From assembly GCF_022347545.1 (NCBI RefSeq), contig NZ_JAKREW010000014.1:61041-125040 (forward strand): a stretch of DNA of 64,000 bases, written 5' to 3'. The notes under the pieces were generated by a model. The model had not been told where the DNA came from. It did not search any database and worked only from the letters and a program-made list of their open reading frames with translations. A program made the translations under genes and the position numbers. The DNA comes from Terribium retamae. GTDB taxonomy: Bacteria; Pseudomonadota; Alphaproteobacteria; Rhizobiales; Rhizobiaceae. Of the stretch, positions 1 to 8,074 are shown piece by piece (position 1 is the first letter of the stretch; the number at the start of each line of letters is the position of its first letter).

Positions 1-1413
1 GATCGCTACGGCAACCGGGCGGGCCGCATCGTGCGGCTCGATCCACTGACCATTCTGGACCACGCTGCCGAAACCGGCCAGGCCGTGGTGCCCTTTGTCG
101 CCGAGGGCGAGGCGTGGTCCGGCCAACTCGTCAACACCGGCCGGCGTTTCGTGACAGCGATCGGCGCCGGCACCACTTACCCGGACTATAAGCCGGCGCC
201 GTTCATCGTCAGCCAGGAGGTGGAGGGGGTAGACCTCGTCACCGTGGTGACGGAGGGCATCTTCTCCTACTGCGGCGTCAAGGTGAAGATCGATACCGAC
301 CGCCATATCGGTGCCGAGACGGCAACCGTGCGCGCAGGGGGCGAGGCGATCGGACATGTCACCACCGGCGAATATGGCTCGCAGATGCTGTCGCTCGGTG
401 GCGTGCATCATCTCACTGGCGGCTCCAAGGCGGAAGGGCGCGCTACCTGCGACGCGTTGCTGGCACTGTGCAATCAACAGCCGGTGGAACTTGCCATCGA
501 CGGTGGCGCCCCCGTCGTCGTGCAGGCGGGCAAGGCCCCGGTGATCGATGGCAAACTCGAACATCGCATGCGGGTCGGCTGCGGTTCGGCCACGATCGGG
601 ATGTTCGCCGCGCAATGGCGCGGACTGGTCGACGAGGTCGTCGTCGTGGACGATCACATCACCGGCGTGGTTTCCGAACATCAGGCCGGCAAGGTGCTTG
701 GCTGGTCCGACACAGGTATCCGCATCGTCGGCCGCCGTTCCACTCCCGGTCGCTATTTCAAGGTCTCCGAACCCGGGCTCGGCTGGGGTGGCACCGCCAT
801 CGACGACCCGTTATCAATTCTCGGTCCATGGAACGGCGCGAAGGGTGCGCGGCCCGGCCTGTCGCTGCTGATGGTTTCCACCACCGGCGAGCAGTTTGCC
901 TATTACGAGCTGGACGAAGACCTGAAGCCCGTCGAAAAACCCTTCCCCGAACGGTTGCTGAAATCGGTGTCGCTCATCGAGGAGAATTGCGAACCGGCGC
1001 TGTGCACGGTGCTGTTCGTCGGCGGCGCTGGCGGCAGCCTCAGGGCGGGCGTCACGGAGAACCCGGTCAATCTCACGCGTTCCGTGCAGCGCCTGGACAC
1101 CTACGTCACCGTCGGCGGCGCGCCCGTCTATGTCTGGCCGGGTGGCGGCATCACCTTGATGGTCGATGTCAGTCGGGTGCCGGAAGGCGCCTTTGGCTAT
1201 GTGCCGACGCCGGCCTTGGTGGCACCGATCGAATTCACCCTGCGCCGCGACGACTATCTTAAGTTGGGTGGCTACGAATCCGAGATCCGCGACCTCGCCG
1301 ATCTTTTCGCGCGCGGCGGCGAATATCTCAATCCGCGCAGCAATACCGGAGCATCCGGCGTGAACCCCTGGCCGCCGCTGGCTCAACTCAAGCGCAATCG
1401 GGGCGAGCTATGA
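1..1413 (+). CDS. 6-hydroxynicotinate reductase-like protein (5'-truncated by window edge)
   Basis: The reading frame is already open at base 1 (first residues D-R-Y-G-N), so the true start lies upstream. About 470 residues are visible. I recognise the sequence as the family annotated in rhizobia as 6-hydroxynicotinate reductase, which reduces the pyridine ring in reductive nicotinate-type degradation. Members of this family carry an N-terminal cysteine cluster just before the DRY segment; that part would be outside the window. The visible part has no membrane segment, so the protein should be cytosolic. It overlaps the next gene by 4 bp (ATGA), so the two are probably translationally coupled. 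Near the C terminus, at 1345-1356, the codons spell T-G-A-S, which resembles the [ST]-G-A-[ST] flavinylation motif used by ApbE enzymes. Family assignment is from memory of homologues; the substrate is inferred. Confidence 0.6.
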   Translation, partial: DRYGNRAGRIVRLDPLTILDHAAETGQAVVPFVAEGEAWSGQLVNTGRRFVTAIGAGTTYPDYKPAPFIVSQEVEGVDLVTVVTEGIFSYCGVKVKIDTDRHIGAETATVRAGGEAIGHVTTGEYGSQMLSLGGVHHLTGGSKAEGRATCDALLALCNQQPVELAIDGGAPVVVQAGKAPVIDGKLEHRMRVGCGSATIGMFAAQWRGLVDEVVVVDDHITGVVSEHQAGKVLGWSDTGIRIVGRRSTPGRYFKVSEPGLGWGGTAIDDPLSILGPWNGAKGARPGLSLLMVSTTGEQFAYYELDEDLKPVEKPFPERLLKSVSLIEENCEPALCTVLFVGGAGGSLRAGVTENPVNLTRSVQRLDTYVTVGGAPVYVWPGGGITLMVDVSRVPEGAFGYVPTPALVAPIEFTLRRDDYLKLGGYESEIRDLADLFARGGEYLNPRSNTGASGVNPWPPLAQLKRNRGEL

Positions 1414-2303
1414 ACGAGCCGCAGGCGCATTGGCTGGCCGACGGCCGAAGGCTGCATCTGAATCATGGGCCGATCGATCTCGTCATCGAGGCTTTTGGCG
1501 ATGCAGTCGAGGTGCGGGCAGCTTACGAACAGGCCGTCGGTCGGTTTCAGACCATCCTGTCCGAACTCGTTGAAGAATTGCCGGCTTTGCGGCGTCCCGC
1601 CGCCGCCGCTCAGCGTGTTTTCACCGGTCCGACCGCGCGGCGCATGGAAGCCGCCGTCTCACCGCTGGCCGAACGGTTCGTCACGCCGATGGCCGCCGTT
1701 GCCGGCTCGGTCGCCGACGAAATGCTGGCCGCGATGATTGCAGGGCGAAGGCTCGAGCGCGCTTATGTCAACAATGGCGGCGACAGCGCACTGTATCTGG
1801 CACTGGGTCAATCGACGACGGTGGCGATTGCAGGGACCGGCCACGGCTTTGCGGATCGCGTTCTTGTGCGCGCTGAAGACAGCGTTCGTGGTATCGCCAC
1901 CAGCGGCTGGCGCGGTCGATCTTTTTCGCTCGGCATCGCCGATGCGGTGACTGTCCTGGCATCTTCCGGAGCAGCCGCCGATGCCGCCGCGACGCTGATC
2001 GCCAATGCCGTCGACCTGCCCGGCAATCCCGCCATCAAACGACAACCCGCCTTCGAACTTGCCCCGGACAATGATCTCGGCACGCGGCTTGTGACAGTCG
2101 AGGTTTCGATGATATCGCCTCGGGAAACCGCCCAAGCTTTGCAGGCCGGCCTGATGGTCGCTGAAGATTATCGCCAACGCGGGCTGATCACGGCGGCAGC
2201 GCTGTTCCTCAACGGCGCGAACGTTCTCGCCGGGAATTTCCCTGACCTTCGCAGCGATCGGCTGCGTTCATCCGACCAAACCAAGGATCTCGTCCATGCC
2301 TGA
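1410..2303 (+). CDS. UPF0280 family protein (ApbE-like fold)
   Basis: A 297-residue protein that I recognise as UPF0280, a family related to ApbE FAD:protein FMN transferases. Typical segments are N-N-G-G-D-S-A around residue 122 and the glycine-rich SGWRGRSFSLGIADAVTVLA stretch near residue 165. No signal peptide or membrane segment is evident. The gene overlaps both neighbours by a few bases and is clearly in one transcription unit with the reductase upstream and the AA_synth gene downstream. Canonical ApbE attaches FMN covalently to Ser/Thr of a target; whether UPF0280 proteins do so is not established to my knowledge. A role in maturing the neighbouring reductase is inference from adjacency alone. 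Confidence 0.75.
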   Translation: MNEPQAHWLADGRRLHLNHGPIDLVIEAFGDAVEVRAAYEQAVGRFQTILSELVEELPALRRPAAAAQRVFTGPTARRMEAAVSPLAERFVTPMAAVAGSVADEMLAAMIAGRRLERAYVNNGGDSALYLALGQSTTVAIAGTGHGFADRVLVRAEDSVRGIATSGWRGRSFSLGIADAVTVLASSGAAADAAATLIANAVDLPGNPAIKRQPAFELAPDNDLGTRLVTVEVSMISPRETAQALQAGLMVAEDYRQRGLITAAALFLNGANVLAGNFPDLRSDRLRSSDQTKDLVHA

Positions 2304-2880
2304 ATTCCCCATTCGCAAGATCGCGGTTCTCACCGAGGAAATCGTCCATGATGGCGGTCCGGTGGTGAACGTGCCGCGTCGCCGCGCTGCGGCGATGGCG
2401 CTGGTGAAGAACCCGTTTGCGGGGCGCTATGTGGAAGAATTGCAGAGCGCGATGGAGGATTTGAAGCCGCTTGGCCTCATTCTCACCGATCGCTTGATCG
2501 CGGCACTTGGCGGTGACGCCCATGTCATCGACGGCTACGGCAAGGGCGCCATCGTCGGCAGCGCCGGCGAACTCGAGCATGGTGCGCTCTGGCATGTGCC
2601 GGGCGGCTACGCGATGCGGGAGCGGCTTGGCGAAGCCAAGGCGATCGTGCCTTCAGCCAAGAAGGTCGGGGCTTTCGGCGCACGTCTCGATGTGCCGATC
2701 GGCCATATCAACGCGTCTTACGTACGTTCGCATTTCGATGCTATGGAAGTCGGCATCGCCGACGGCCCCCGGTCGGACGAGATCCTGTTCTGCCTGGTCA
2801 TGACCTGTGGTCCACGCATCCACAATCGCATGGCAGGGCTGGAGGCCAAGGACATCAAGGTCTGGGACGGTCAGCGATGA
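2296..2880 (+). CDS. Amino acid synthesis family protein (AA_synth, DUF1185)
   Basis: A 194-residue protein starting IRKIAVLTEEIVHDGG, matching the AA_synth/DUF1185 family. The name 'amino acid synthesis' is historical; no reaction is firmly assigned. Conserved-looking features are the PRRRAAAMALVKNPFAG stretch and a glycine-rich YGKGAIVGSAGELEHG segment. The gene overlaps the UPF0280 gene by 8 bp and the downstream marR gene by 4 bp (ATGA), so all four genes are one operon. In rhizobia this family keeps company with the 6-hydroxynicotinate-reductase-like enzyme and UPF0280, so a role in heterocycle degradation is plausible but unproven. Confidence 0.75.
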   Translation: MPEFPIRKIAVLTEEIVHDGGPVVNVPRRRAAAMALVKNPFAGRYVEELQSAMEDLKPLGLILTDRLIAALGGDAHVIDGYGKGAIVGSAGELEHGALWHVPGGYAMRERLGEAKAIVPSAKKVGAFGARLDVPIGHINASYVRSHFDAMEVGIADGPRSDEILFCLVMTCGPRIHNRMAGLEAKDIKVWDGQR

Positions 2881-3323
2881 CGACACCACTGGCATTGGTC
2901 GGCGACGAGCCGGACGGCATCTATCGGTTGCAGGACCAGGTCGGGTTCGTGTTGCGCAAAGCGCACCAGCGCCATGTGGCGATCTTTGCCTCACGCATTG
3001 CGGATCTGACGCCGCCGCAATTCGCTGCGTTGGCGCGACTCTATGAAATCGGCGAGACCTCGCAGAACCAGCTCGGCCAGATGATCGCCATGGACGCTGC
3101 CACGGTAAAGGGCGTTATCGACCGGCTGAAGTCGCGAGGCTATGTCTCCCTCCAGAAGCATGACACCGACAAGCGGCTGCTTCTGGTATCGCTGACCGCA
3201 GCCGGACGTGAAGCTGTCGAAGAACTCATCCCCTTGGCCAAAACGATCACCGAGGAAACGCTGACGCCGCTGACGCAGAAGGAAGCCGCGCAGTTCCTGC
3301 GCCTGCTCGGCAAGATCGCCTGA
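2877..3323 (+). CDS. MarR-family transcriptional regulator
   Basis: A 148-residue winged-helix protein. Helix-turn-helix residues run through SQNQLGQMIAMDAATVKGVI (about 62-81), followed by the dimer-type wing with D-K-R-L-L-L-V-S-L-T, a classic MarR signature. Residues 1-50 supply the N-terminal dimerisation helices. It is the last gene of the reductase operon and overlaps it by 4 bp (ATGA). MarR proteins usually repress their own operon and are released by a small aromatic ligand, so this one probably senses the pathway substrate or a product. The operon promoter is upstream of the window, so I cannot look for its operator. Confidence 0.9.
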   Translation: MTTPLALVGDEPDGIYRLQDQVGFVLRKAHQRHVAIFASRIADLTPPQFAALARLYEIGETSQNQLGQMIAMDAATVKGVIDRLKSRGYVSLQKHDTDKRLLLVSLTAAGREAVEELIPLAKTITEETLTPLTQKEAAQFLRLLGKIA

Positions 3324-3328
3324 GCGTT

Positions 3329-4165
3329 TCACGGTGCGGCGGTTCTCGCACCCTTGTCCGTCCATTCGGGTGGAGCGCCAAACTTGTCTGCGACGGCGCC
3401 CAGGAGGCCTGGAGCGCGGCCGTAGGAATCGCAGACTTTATACTTCGGCTTGCCCCCCAGCCAGGATTGCACGCGGTGGCGGGACGGCAGCGTCAGGTCG
3501 ATCGTGCGGGGCTCGCGGCCCGTGACAAGGATACGCGAGAACTCGTTGCCGAACTTGGTTGCGAGGCTGTAGGCGTCGCCGACTTCGGACACACGTGGTT
3601 TGTTTGAAATCGAATTGGCGCCGCGCGCCCATAAGATCGCCGCACGCTGAACGCCGTTGCCGTCGAGGGCCTCCGCTTCGATCGCAAGCCCGCCCAGCCC
3701 GAAGGGGAGACGCGGAATGCTGACCGGCAAGCCGGCAACGCTGCTGCCGAAGGTCACTGCCGTCGCCACGCCGGCGATGGTTTTGTCGGTCGGGACGAGA
3801 TCGGTGACGACGGCTCGGACGGTGAGATCGGCAACCTGGCCCTTTGGGACGATAAGAAACTTCTCGCTCAAGGCAAGGCAGACTTCGCGGTCGAGAGCAT
3901 TCGCGACGAGGGCGCGATCTTCCTGCTTTTTCACACGCAAGGACGCGTTGGGAGCGAGCGTGGTTGGAACGATGGCGACCGTCTTCACAGGGGCCAGGGC
4001 CTTGGCATCGACATAGATGCGCGATTTCGAGAACGTGCCCTTCGGTGAACCCAGCCTGTCATAGGAAGCCAGCGTACCGGCGGATTTCAGGGGAACGGAC
4101 GCGCACCCTGCCGCCAGGAACGGCAGCGCAAAAGAGAGAGGTTTCAAGGGAAGCAGTTTCAACAT
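3329..4165 (-). CDS. DUF3313-type outer-membrane lipoprotein
   Basis: Starting at the ATG at 4165 gives a 278-residue protein with a textbook lipoprotein signal: MLKLLPLKPLSFALPF followed by the lipobox L-A-A-G-C, with Cys21 as the lipidated residue. A longer frame to a GTG at 4291 exists, but it would bury this signal sequence and cross the operator region, so I reject it. The mature part (SAGTLASYDRLG..., IYVDAK..., VAIVP) fits DUF3313, a family of predicted lipoproteins of unknown function. The gene is divergent from tetR with two palindromic sites between them, so it is probably repressed by that regulator. It ends 5 bp from the marR stop, convergently. Confidence 0.7.
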   Translation of the reverse strand: MLKLLPLKPLSFALPFLAAGCASVPLKSAGTLASYDRLGSPKGTFSKSRIYVDAKALAPVKTVAIVPTTLAPNASLRVKKQEDRALVANALDREVCLALSEKFLIVPKGQVADLTVRAVVTDLVPTDKTIAGVATAVTFGSSVAGLPVSIPRLPFGLGGLAIEAEALDGNGVQRAAILWARGANSISNKPRVSEVGDAYSLATKFGNEFSRILVTGREPRTIDLTLPSRHRVQSWLGGKPKYKVCDSYGRAPGLLGAVADKFGAPPEWTDKGARTAAP

Positions 4166-4308
4166 GCCCAGAAACAGGGCTGCCGCGTGAAGATCGATGG
4201 CGGACTTGGCCTTGTTTGCCGAGCTTGGCGGCATCAGAGAGGCGCGCGCAAGGGAAACGGCTCGCGGCTGCGAGCTGCAGAAACTTGTCACGATGGAACT
4301 CCGAATTT

Positions 4309-4328
4309 AAGATGCGATGCTGCATCTA
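4309..4328. promoter_or_regulatory. Operator-like palindrome 1 for the adjacent TetR regulator
   Basis: AAGATGC-N6-GCATCTA, an imperfect 20-bp inverted repeat in the divergent lipoprotein/tetR promoter region. It has the same arm sequence and the same 20-bp length as the site at 4351-4370, with start-to-start spacing of 42 bp (about four helical turns). Confidence 0.65.
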
Positions 4329-4350
4329 TTCGGGTCTTCTAATGCGAGTC

Positions 4351-4370
4351 AAGATGCATGAATGCATCTT
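4351..4370. promoter_or_regulatory. Operator-like palindrome 2 for the adjacent TetR regulator
   Basis: AAGATGCATGAATGCATCTT has perfect 9-bp arms around a 2-bp centre. It lies 30 bp before the preferred tetR start and shares the AAGATGC/GCATCT arms with the upstream site. The pair is the expected layout for autoregulation plus control of the divergent lipoprotein gene. Confidence 0.7.
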
Positions 4371-4399
4371 ATTTTAGCCTTATTTGGAGTTGGGATTTT

Positions 4400-4975
4400 A
4401 TGGGAGGACGACGGCGGGGCGCCGATCTGGAACAAGCGATCCTGGAGGCAGCCTGGTTTGAATTGAGCGCGCGCGGTTATGCGGGACTGACGATGGAAGC
4501 CGTTGCGGAGCGGGCCGGTACGAGCCGTCCCGTGCTTGCACGCCGCTGGGAGGGCAAGGTGCCGCTCACCATCGCCGCTATCCGACGGGAAATCGCGAAA
4601 TATCCGATGAATGTGACGGATCGAGGCGATCTGCGCGCCGAATTGCTGGAATTCCTGGAGAGAGCCTCGAAGCGCGCATTGGGCATAGCAGCCGTCTTCA
4701 CCCTGTTCTCAAGCGAATATTTCGCAGAAGCGGCCTCGGCGCCGAAGGATCTGCGCGCCGCTCTCATCCAGGGCAATGGCTCTGTGCTGCCGGCCATTCT
4801 GGACCGCGCTGTGCAGCGCGGCGAGGTCGCGCGCGAAAAGCTTGTTCCACCCGTCGACACCTTGCTGGGGTCGCTCTTCCGGGAACATGTTGTCATGAAC
4901 TTTGCGCCGCCGCCGCCGGACCTGCGCACAGCCTGGATCGACCGCATTTTCCTGCCGCTCGTTCGCGCGAGTTAG
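4400..4975 (+). CDS. TetR-family transcriptional regulator
   Basis: A 191-residue regulator. The N-terminal HTH is clear: AILEAAWFELSARGYAGLTM then VAERAGTSRPVLARRWEGK, the TetR_N pattern (about residues 11-55). The C-terminal part is the variable ligand domain. I chose the ATG at 4400, which has GGAG at 4386-4389, over an upstream in-frame ATG at 4358 that lies inside the palindrome at 4351-4370 and would add 14 non-conserved residues. The gene points toward the end of the efflux operon on the other strand. TetR proteins beside RND pumps often control them, but I found no copy of the AAGATGC palindrome before the pump operon. Confidence 0.9.
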   Translation: MGGRRRGADLEQAILEAAWFELSARGYAGLTMEAVAERAGTSRPVLARRWEGKVPLTIAAIRREIAKYPMNVTDRGDLRAELLEFLERASKRALGIAAVFTLFSSEYFAEAASAPKDLRAALIQGNGSVLPAILDRAVQRGEVAREKLVPPVDTLLGSLFREHVVMNFAPPPPDLRTAWIDRIFLPLVRAS

Positions 4976-4998
4976 ACCTGTGAAGAGGCGAGCCGATC

Positions 4999-7900
4999 TC
5001 AGTTCGCTGCGGGTTCCTCCGCCGCCTTGGGCTCTTTCAGCCGGAACCAGGCGACATAGAGCGCCGGCAGGAAAAGCAGGGTGATCGCGGTTCCGGCGAT
5101 AATGCCGCCCATCATGGCATAGGCCATCGGCCCCCAGAACACTTCGCGCGCAATCGGAATCAGGGCCAGTGATGCGGCGGCTGCTGTGAGTGCGATCGGA
5201 CGCATTCGATGCTCGCTCGCCTCGATTACCGCCAGCCAGCGATCCTTGCCTTCTTTGACGAGGTCTTCGATCTGCACGATCAGGATCACCGAATTGCGGA
5301 TCAGGATGCCGATCAGCGCAAGTACGCCAAGCAGGGCGACGAAACCCATCGGCGAACCGGATGGTACCATTGCCGCCACCACGCCGATCAGCCCCAGCGG
5401 TGCCACGGCCACGACCAGGAACAGGCGCTGGAAACTCTGCAGCTGGATCATCAGGATCGTGGCCATGACGAAGAGCATCAGCGGCACTACGGCGGCGATC
5501 GGCCCCTGGCTCTTGGCGCTTTCCTCGACCGAACCGCCGGTAGCGACGCTGTAGCCGGCCGGAAGCTTGGCGATGAAGGCGTCGACCGTCGGCTTCAACT
5601 CGTTGACGACGGTATCCGGCAAGGCATCGCCAACCAGGCCGGCCCGCACCGTCAGCGTCGGAATGCGGCCGCGCCGCCAGATCGTCGGCTGCTCCAGCGC
5701 GTAGTCGAAATTGGCCACCGCCGCGAGCGGGATGGATTCGCCCGTACCGGTCGGCAGCTGCATGTTCTTCAGTGTTTCCAGCGAGCCGCGTTCGGTTTCA
5801 CGCGAACGCCCCACGACATTGACCAGATAGGTCGCATCGCGCACCTGCGTGATGGTGACGCCGCCGACCACGCTGTTGAGCGCAGAGGCGATGTCCTGCG
5901 AAGTGATGCCGAGCTGGCGCGCCTTGTCCTGCAGGACGTCGACCTTCAGCACGCGTTCGGGTTCGTTCCAGTCGAAATTCGGAGCTGCGAGCTTGGGGTT
6001 GGTCGAAATCTGGCCGGCGAGATCCTGGGCGAGGCTGCGGACCTTCTGCACATCCGGGCCGCTGACGCGGTATTGCACCGGCCGGCCGACCGGCGGGCCC
6101 AGTTCCAGCGTCTTCACAAAGGTGTCGGTGCCGACGAATTCTTCGCGCAGCAGCTTGTCGATCGCCGCATGCACGCGGTTGCGTTCCTCGACCCCCTTAG
6201 TGACGATGACGGTCTGCCCGTAATAGGGATTGGATGGCTGCACGTCATAGGCAAGCACGAAGCGGACCGCGCTCTGGCCGACATAGGAACTCCAGTGGTC
6301 GATGTCCTCATTGCCGACCAGCGCCATCTTCTCGAAACGCTCAATCTGCGCGCGTGTCTCGGCGATCGAACTGTTCTGCGGCAGGTTCCAGTCGACGATC
6401 AGTTCCGGCCGGTCGGACGCCGGGAAGAATTGCTGCTGCACCAGGGTTAGGCCGCCAAGCGAGGCAAGGAACAGCAGAATGGTGGCGATGATGGTGAGCC
6501 AGTGCCGGCGAACCGACAACACCAGGATGCGCCGGAACAGCATGGTGAAGCGGCCGGGCTGATCGTGATGCTTCTTCATCGTCGCCGGCAGGAAAGTGAC
6601 ACCGAGCAGCGGCGCGAACAGCACCGCCACGATCCATGAGATCAGCAGCGAGACCGCGATGACGACGAAGAGCGTGAAGGTGTATTCGCCGGCGGCGCTC
6701 GAATTGAGACCGATAGGAATGAAGCCCGCCACCGTCACCAGCGTGCCGGTGAGCATCGGAAACGCCGTGGACGTGTAGACGTAAGTCGCCGCCTTGTTGA
6801 GCGGATCGCCCGCTTCCAGCCGGGCCACCATCATCTCGACGGCGATCATGGCGTCATCGACCAGCAGGCCGAGCGCGATGATCAGGGCGCCCAGCGAAAC
6901 GCGCTGCAGCGAGATGTCGAGATAGGCCATGACCAGGAAGGTGATCGCCAGCACCAGCGGGATCGACAGCGACACCACGAAGCCGGCACGCACGCCGAGG
7001 CTGACGAAGGACACGATGAGCACGATGGCCACCGCTTCGAAAAGCGCCCGCGTAAAGCCCGACACCGCTTCCTCGACGATCAATGGCTGGTCGGCGACCA
7101 GATGCACGCCGACGCCGATCGGCAATTCGCCCTTCACCTCTTCCATCTTGTGTTCCAGCGCCTTGCCGAATTCGAGCAGGTTGGCGTTGGGCTTCATGCC
7201 GACGGCGAGCCCGATCGCGTCCTCGCCATTGAAGCGGAACAGCGAGGCCGGCGGATCGGTGTAGCCACGCGTGATGGTGGCGACGTCACTGAGGCGGAAG
7301 AAGCTGTTGTTCACCCTCAGATTGATGGCGCGCAGGCTCTCTTCGGACGTGAACTGGCCGGTGACGCGCACGCTGACCTGTTCGGGCCCCGACTGGATGA
7401 CGCCGGACGGCGCAATCGCGTTCTGCGCCTGCAGCGAGGCGATGATCTGCTGTTGGTTGAGGCCGAGCGCGGCGATCTGGCGGGTGGAGAATTCCAGATA
7501 GATCACTTCGTCGCGGGCGCCGATCAACTCCACCTTGCCGGCATTCGGCACCGTGAGCACTTCGGTACGGACATTTTCGACATAGTCGCGCAACTGCCGG
7601 GGCGAAAGCCCATCGGATGTGAAAGCGTAGACATTGCCGAACACATCGCCGAAACGGTCGTTGTAGAAAGGCCCGAGCACACCCTGCGGGAACTGCGGCT
7701 TGATGTCCTCGATCATGTTGCGGACCTGAACCCAGGTCGGCACAACGTCGCGCGCCCTGGTGTTGTCCTTGAGGTTGACGAAGACGATGGTGCGCCCGGC
7801 AGTGGTGACCGAACGGGTGAAATCCAGCTTGTCGAGTTCCTCGAGTTTCTTCTCGATCCGATCGGTGACCTGCTTGGCCTGCTCGTCGACGGAGGCCCCC

Positions 7901-8064
7901 GGCCAGTTCGCCTGGATCAGCATCGTCTTGATGGTGAAGGAGGGGTCCTCCTCGCGGCCGAGATTGATGTAGGAGAAGATGCCGGCCACGATGAAGACCA
8001 GCATGAAATACCAGACCAGCGAGCGGTGCTCGAGGGCCCAGTCGGACAGGTTGAAACGCTGCAC
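4999..8064 (-). CDS. RND efflux transporter permease (AcrB/TriC-like)
   Basis: A 1021-residue inner-membrane pump of the resistance-nodulation-division superfamily, normal length for the family. TM1 is SLVWYFMLVFIVAGIFSYI; two large periplasmic loops follow TM1 and TM7. The TM4 segment GLLVDDAMIAVEMM holds the paired aspartates of the proton relay seen in drug and hydrophobe exporters. The start is a GTG at 8064 with AGGAG 8 nt upstream. It is the last gene of an operon with two adaptor genes (10284 to 8075), 10 bp after the second. No outer-membrane channel gene is adjacent, so a TolC-type partner must be encoded elsewhere. Substrates cannot be read from the sequence. Confidence 0.95.
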   Translation of the reverse strand: MQRFNLSDWALEHRSLVWYFMLVFIVAGIFSYINLGREEDPSFTIKTMLIQANWPGASVDEQAKQVTDRIEKKLEELDKLDFTRSVTTAGRTIVFVNLKDNTRARDVVPTWVQVRNMIEDIKPQFPQGVLGPFYNDRFGDVFGNVYAFTSDGLSPRQLRDYVENVRTEVLTVPNAGKVELIGARDEVIYLEFSTRQIAALGLNQQQIIASLQAQNAIAPSGVIQSGPEQVSVRVTGQFTSEESLRAINLRVNNSFFRLSDVATITRGYTDPPASLFRFNGEDAIGLAVGMKPNANLLEFGKALEHKMEEVKGELPIGVGVHLVADQPLIVEEAVSGFTRALFEAVAIVLIVSFVSLGVRAGFVVSLSIPLVLAITFLVMAYLDISLQRVSLGALIIALGLLVDDAMIAVEMMVARLEAGDPLNKAATYVYTSTAFPMLTGTLVTVAGFIPIGLNSSAAGEYTFTLFVVIAVSLLISWIVAVLFAPLLGVTFLPATMKKHHDQPGRFTMLFRRILVLSVRRHWLTIIATILLFLASLGGLTLVQQQFFPASDRPELIVDWNLPQNSSIAETRAQIERFEKMALVGNEDIDHWSSYVGQSAVRFVLAYDVQPSNPYYGQTVIVTKGVEERNRVHAAIDKLLREEFVGTDTFVKTLELGPPVGRPVQYRVSGPDVQKVRSLAQDLAGQISTNPKLAAPNFDWNEPERVLKVDVLQDKARQLGITSQDIASALNSVVGGVTITQVRDATYLVNVVGRSRETERGSLETLKNMQLPTGTGESIPLAAVANFDYALEQPTIWRRGRIPTLTVRAGLVGDALPDTVVNELKPTVDAFIAKLPAGYSVATGGSVEESAKSQGPIAAVVPLMLFVMATILMIQLQSFQRLFLVVAVAPLGLIGVVAAMVPSGSPMGFVALLGVLALIGILIRNSVILIVQIEDLVKEGKDRWLAVIEASEHRMRPIALTAAAASLALIPIAREVFWGPMAYAMMGGIIAGTAITLLFLPALYVAWFRLKEPKAAEEPAAN

Positions 8065-8074
8065 GTGTCCGCTC

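Noticed and set aside
4166..4291. Upstream extension of the DUF3313 lipoprotein to a GTG at 4291
   Set aside because: It would place 42 residues before a perfect lipoprotein signal peptide and lipobox.
5209..6450. Long plus-strand open frame opposite the RND pump
   Set aside because: Antisense shadow of a conserved transporter gene; low-complexity His/Gln/Arg composition.
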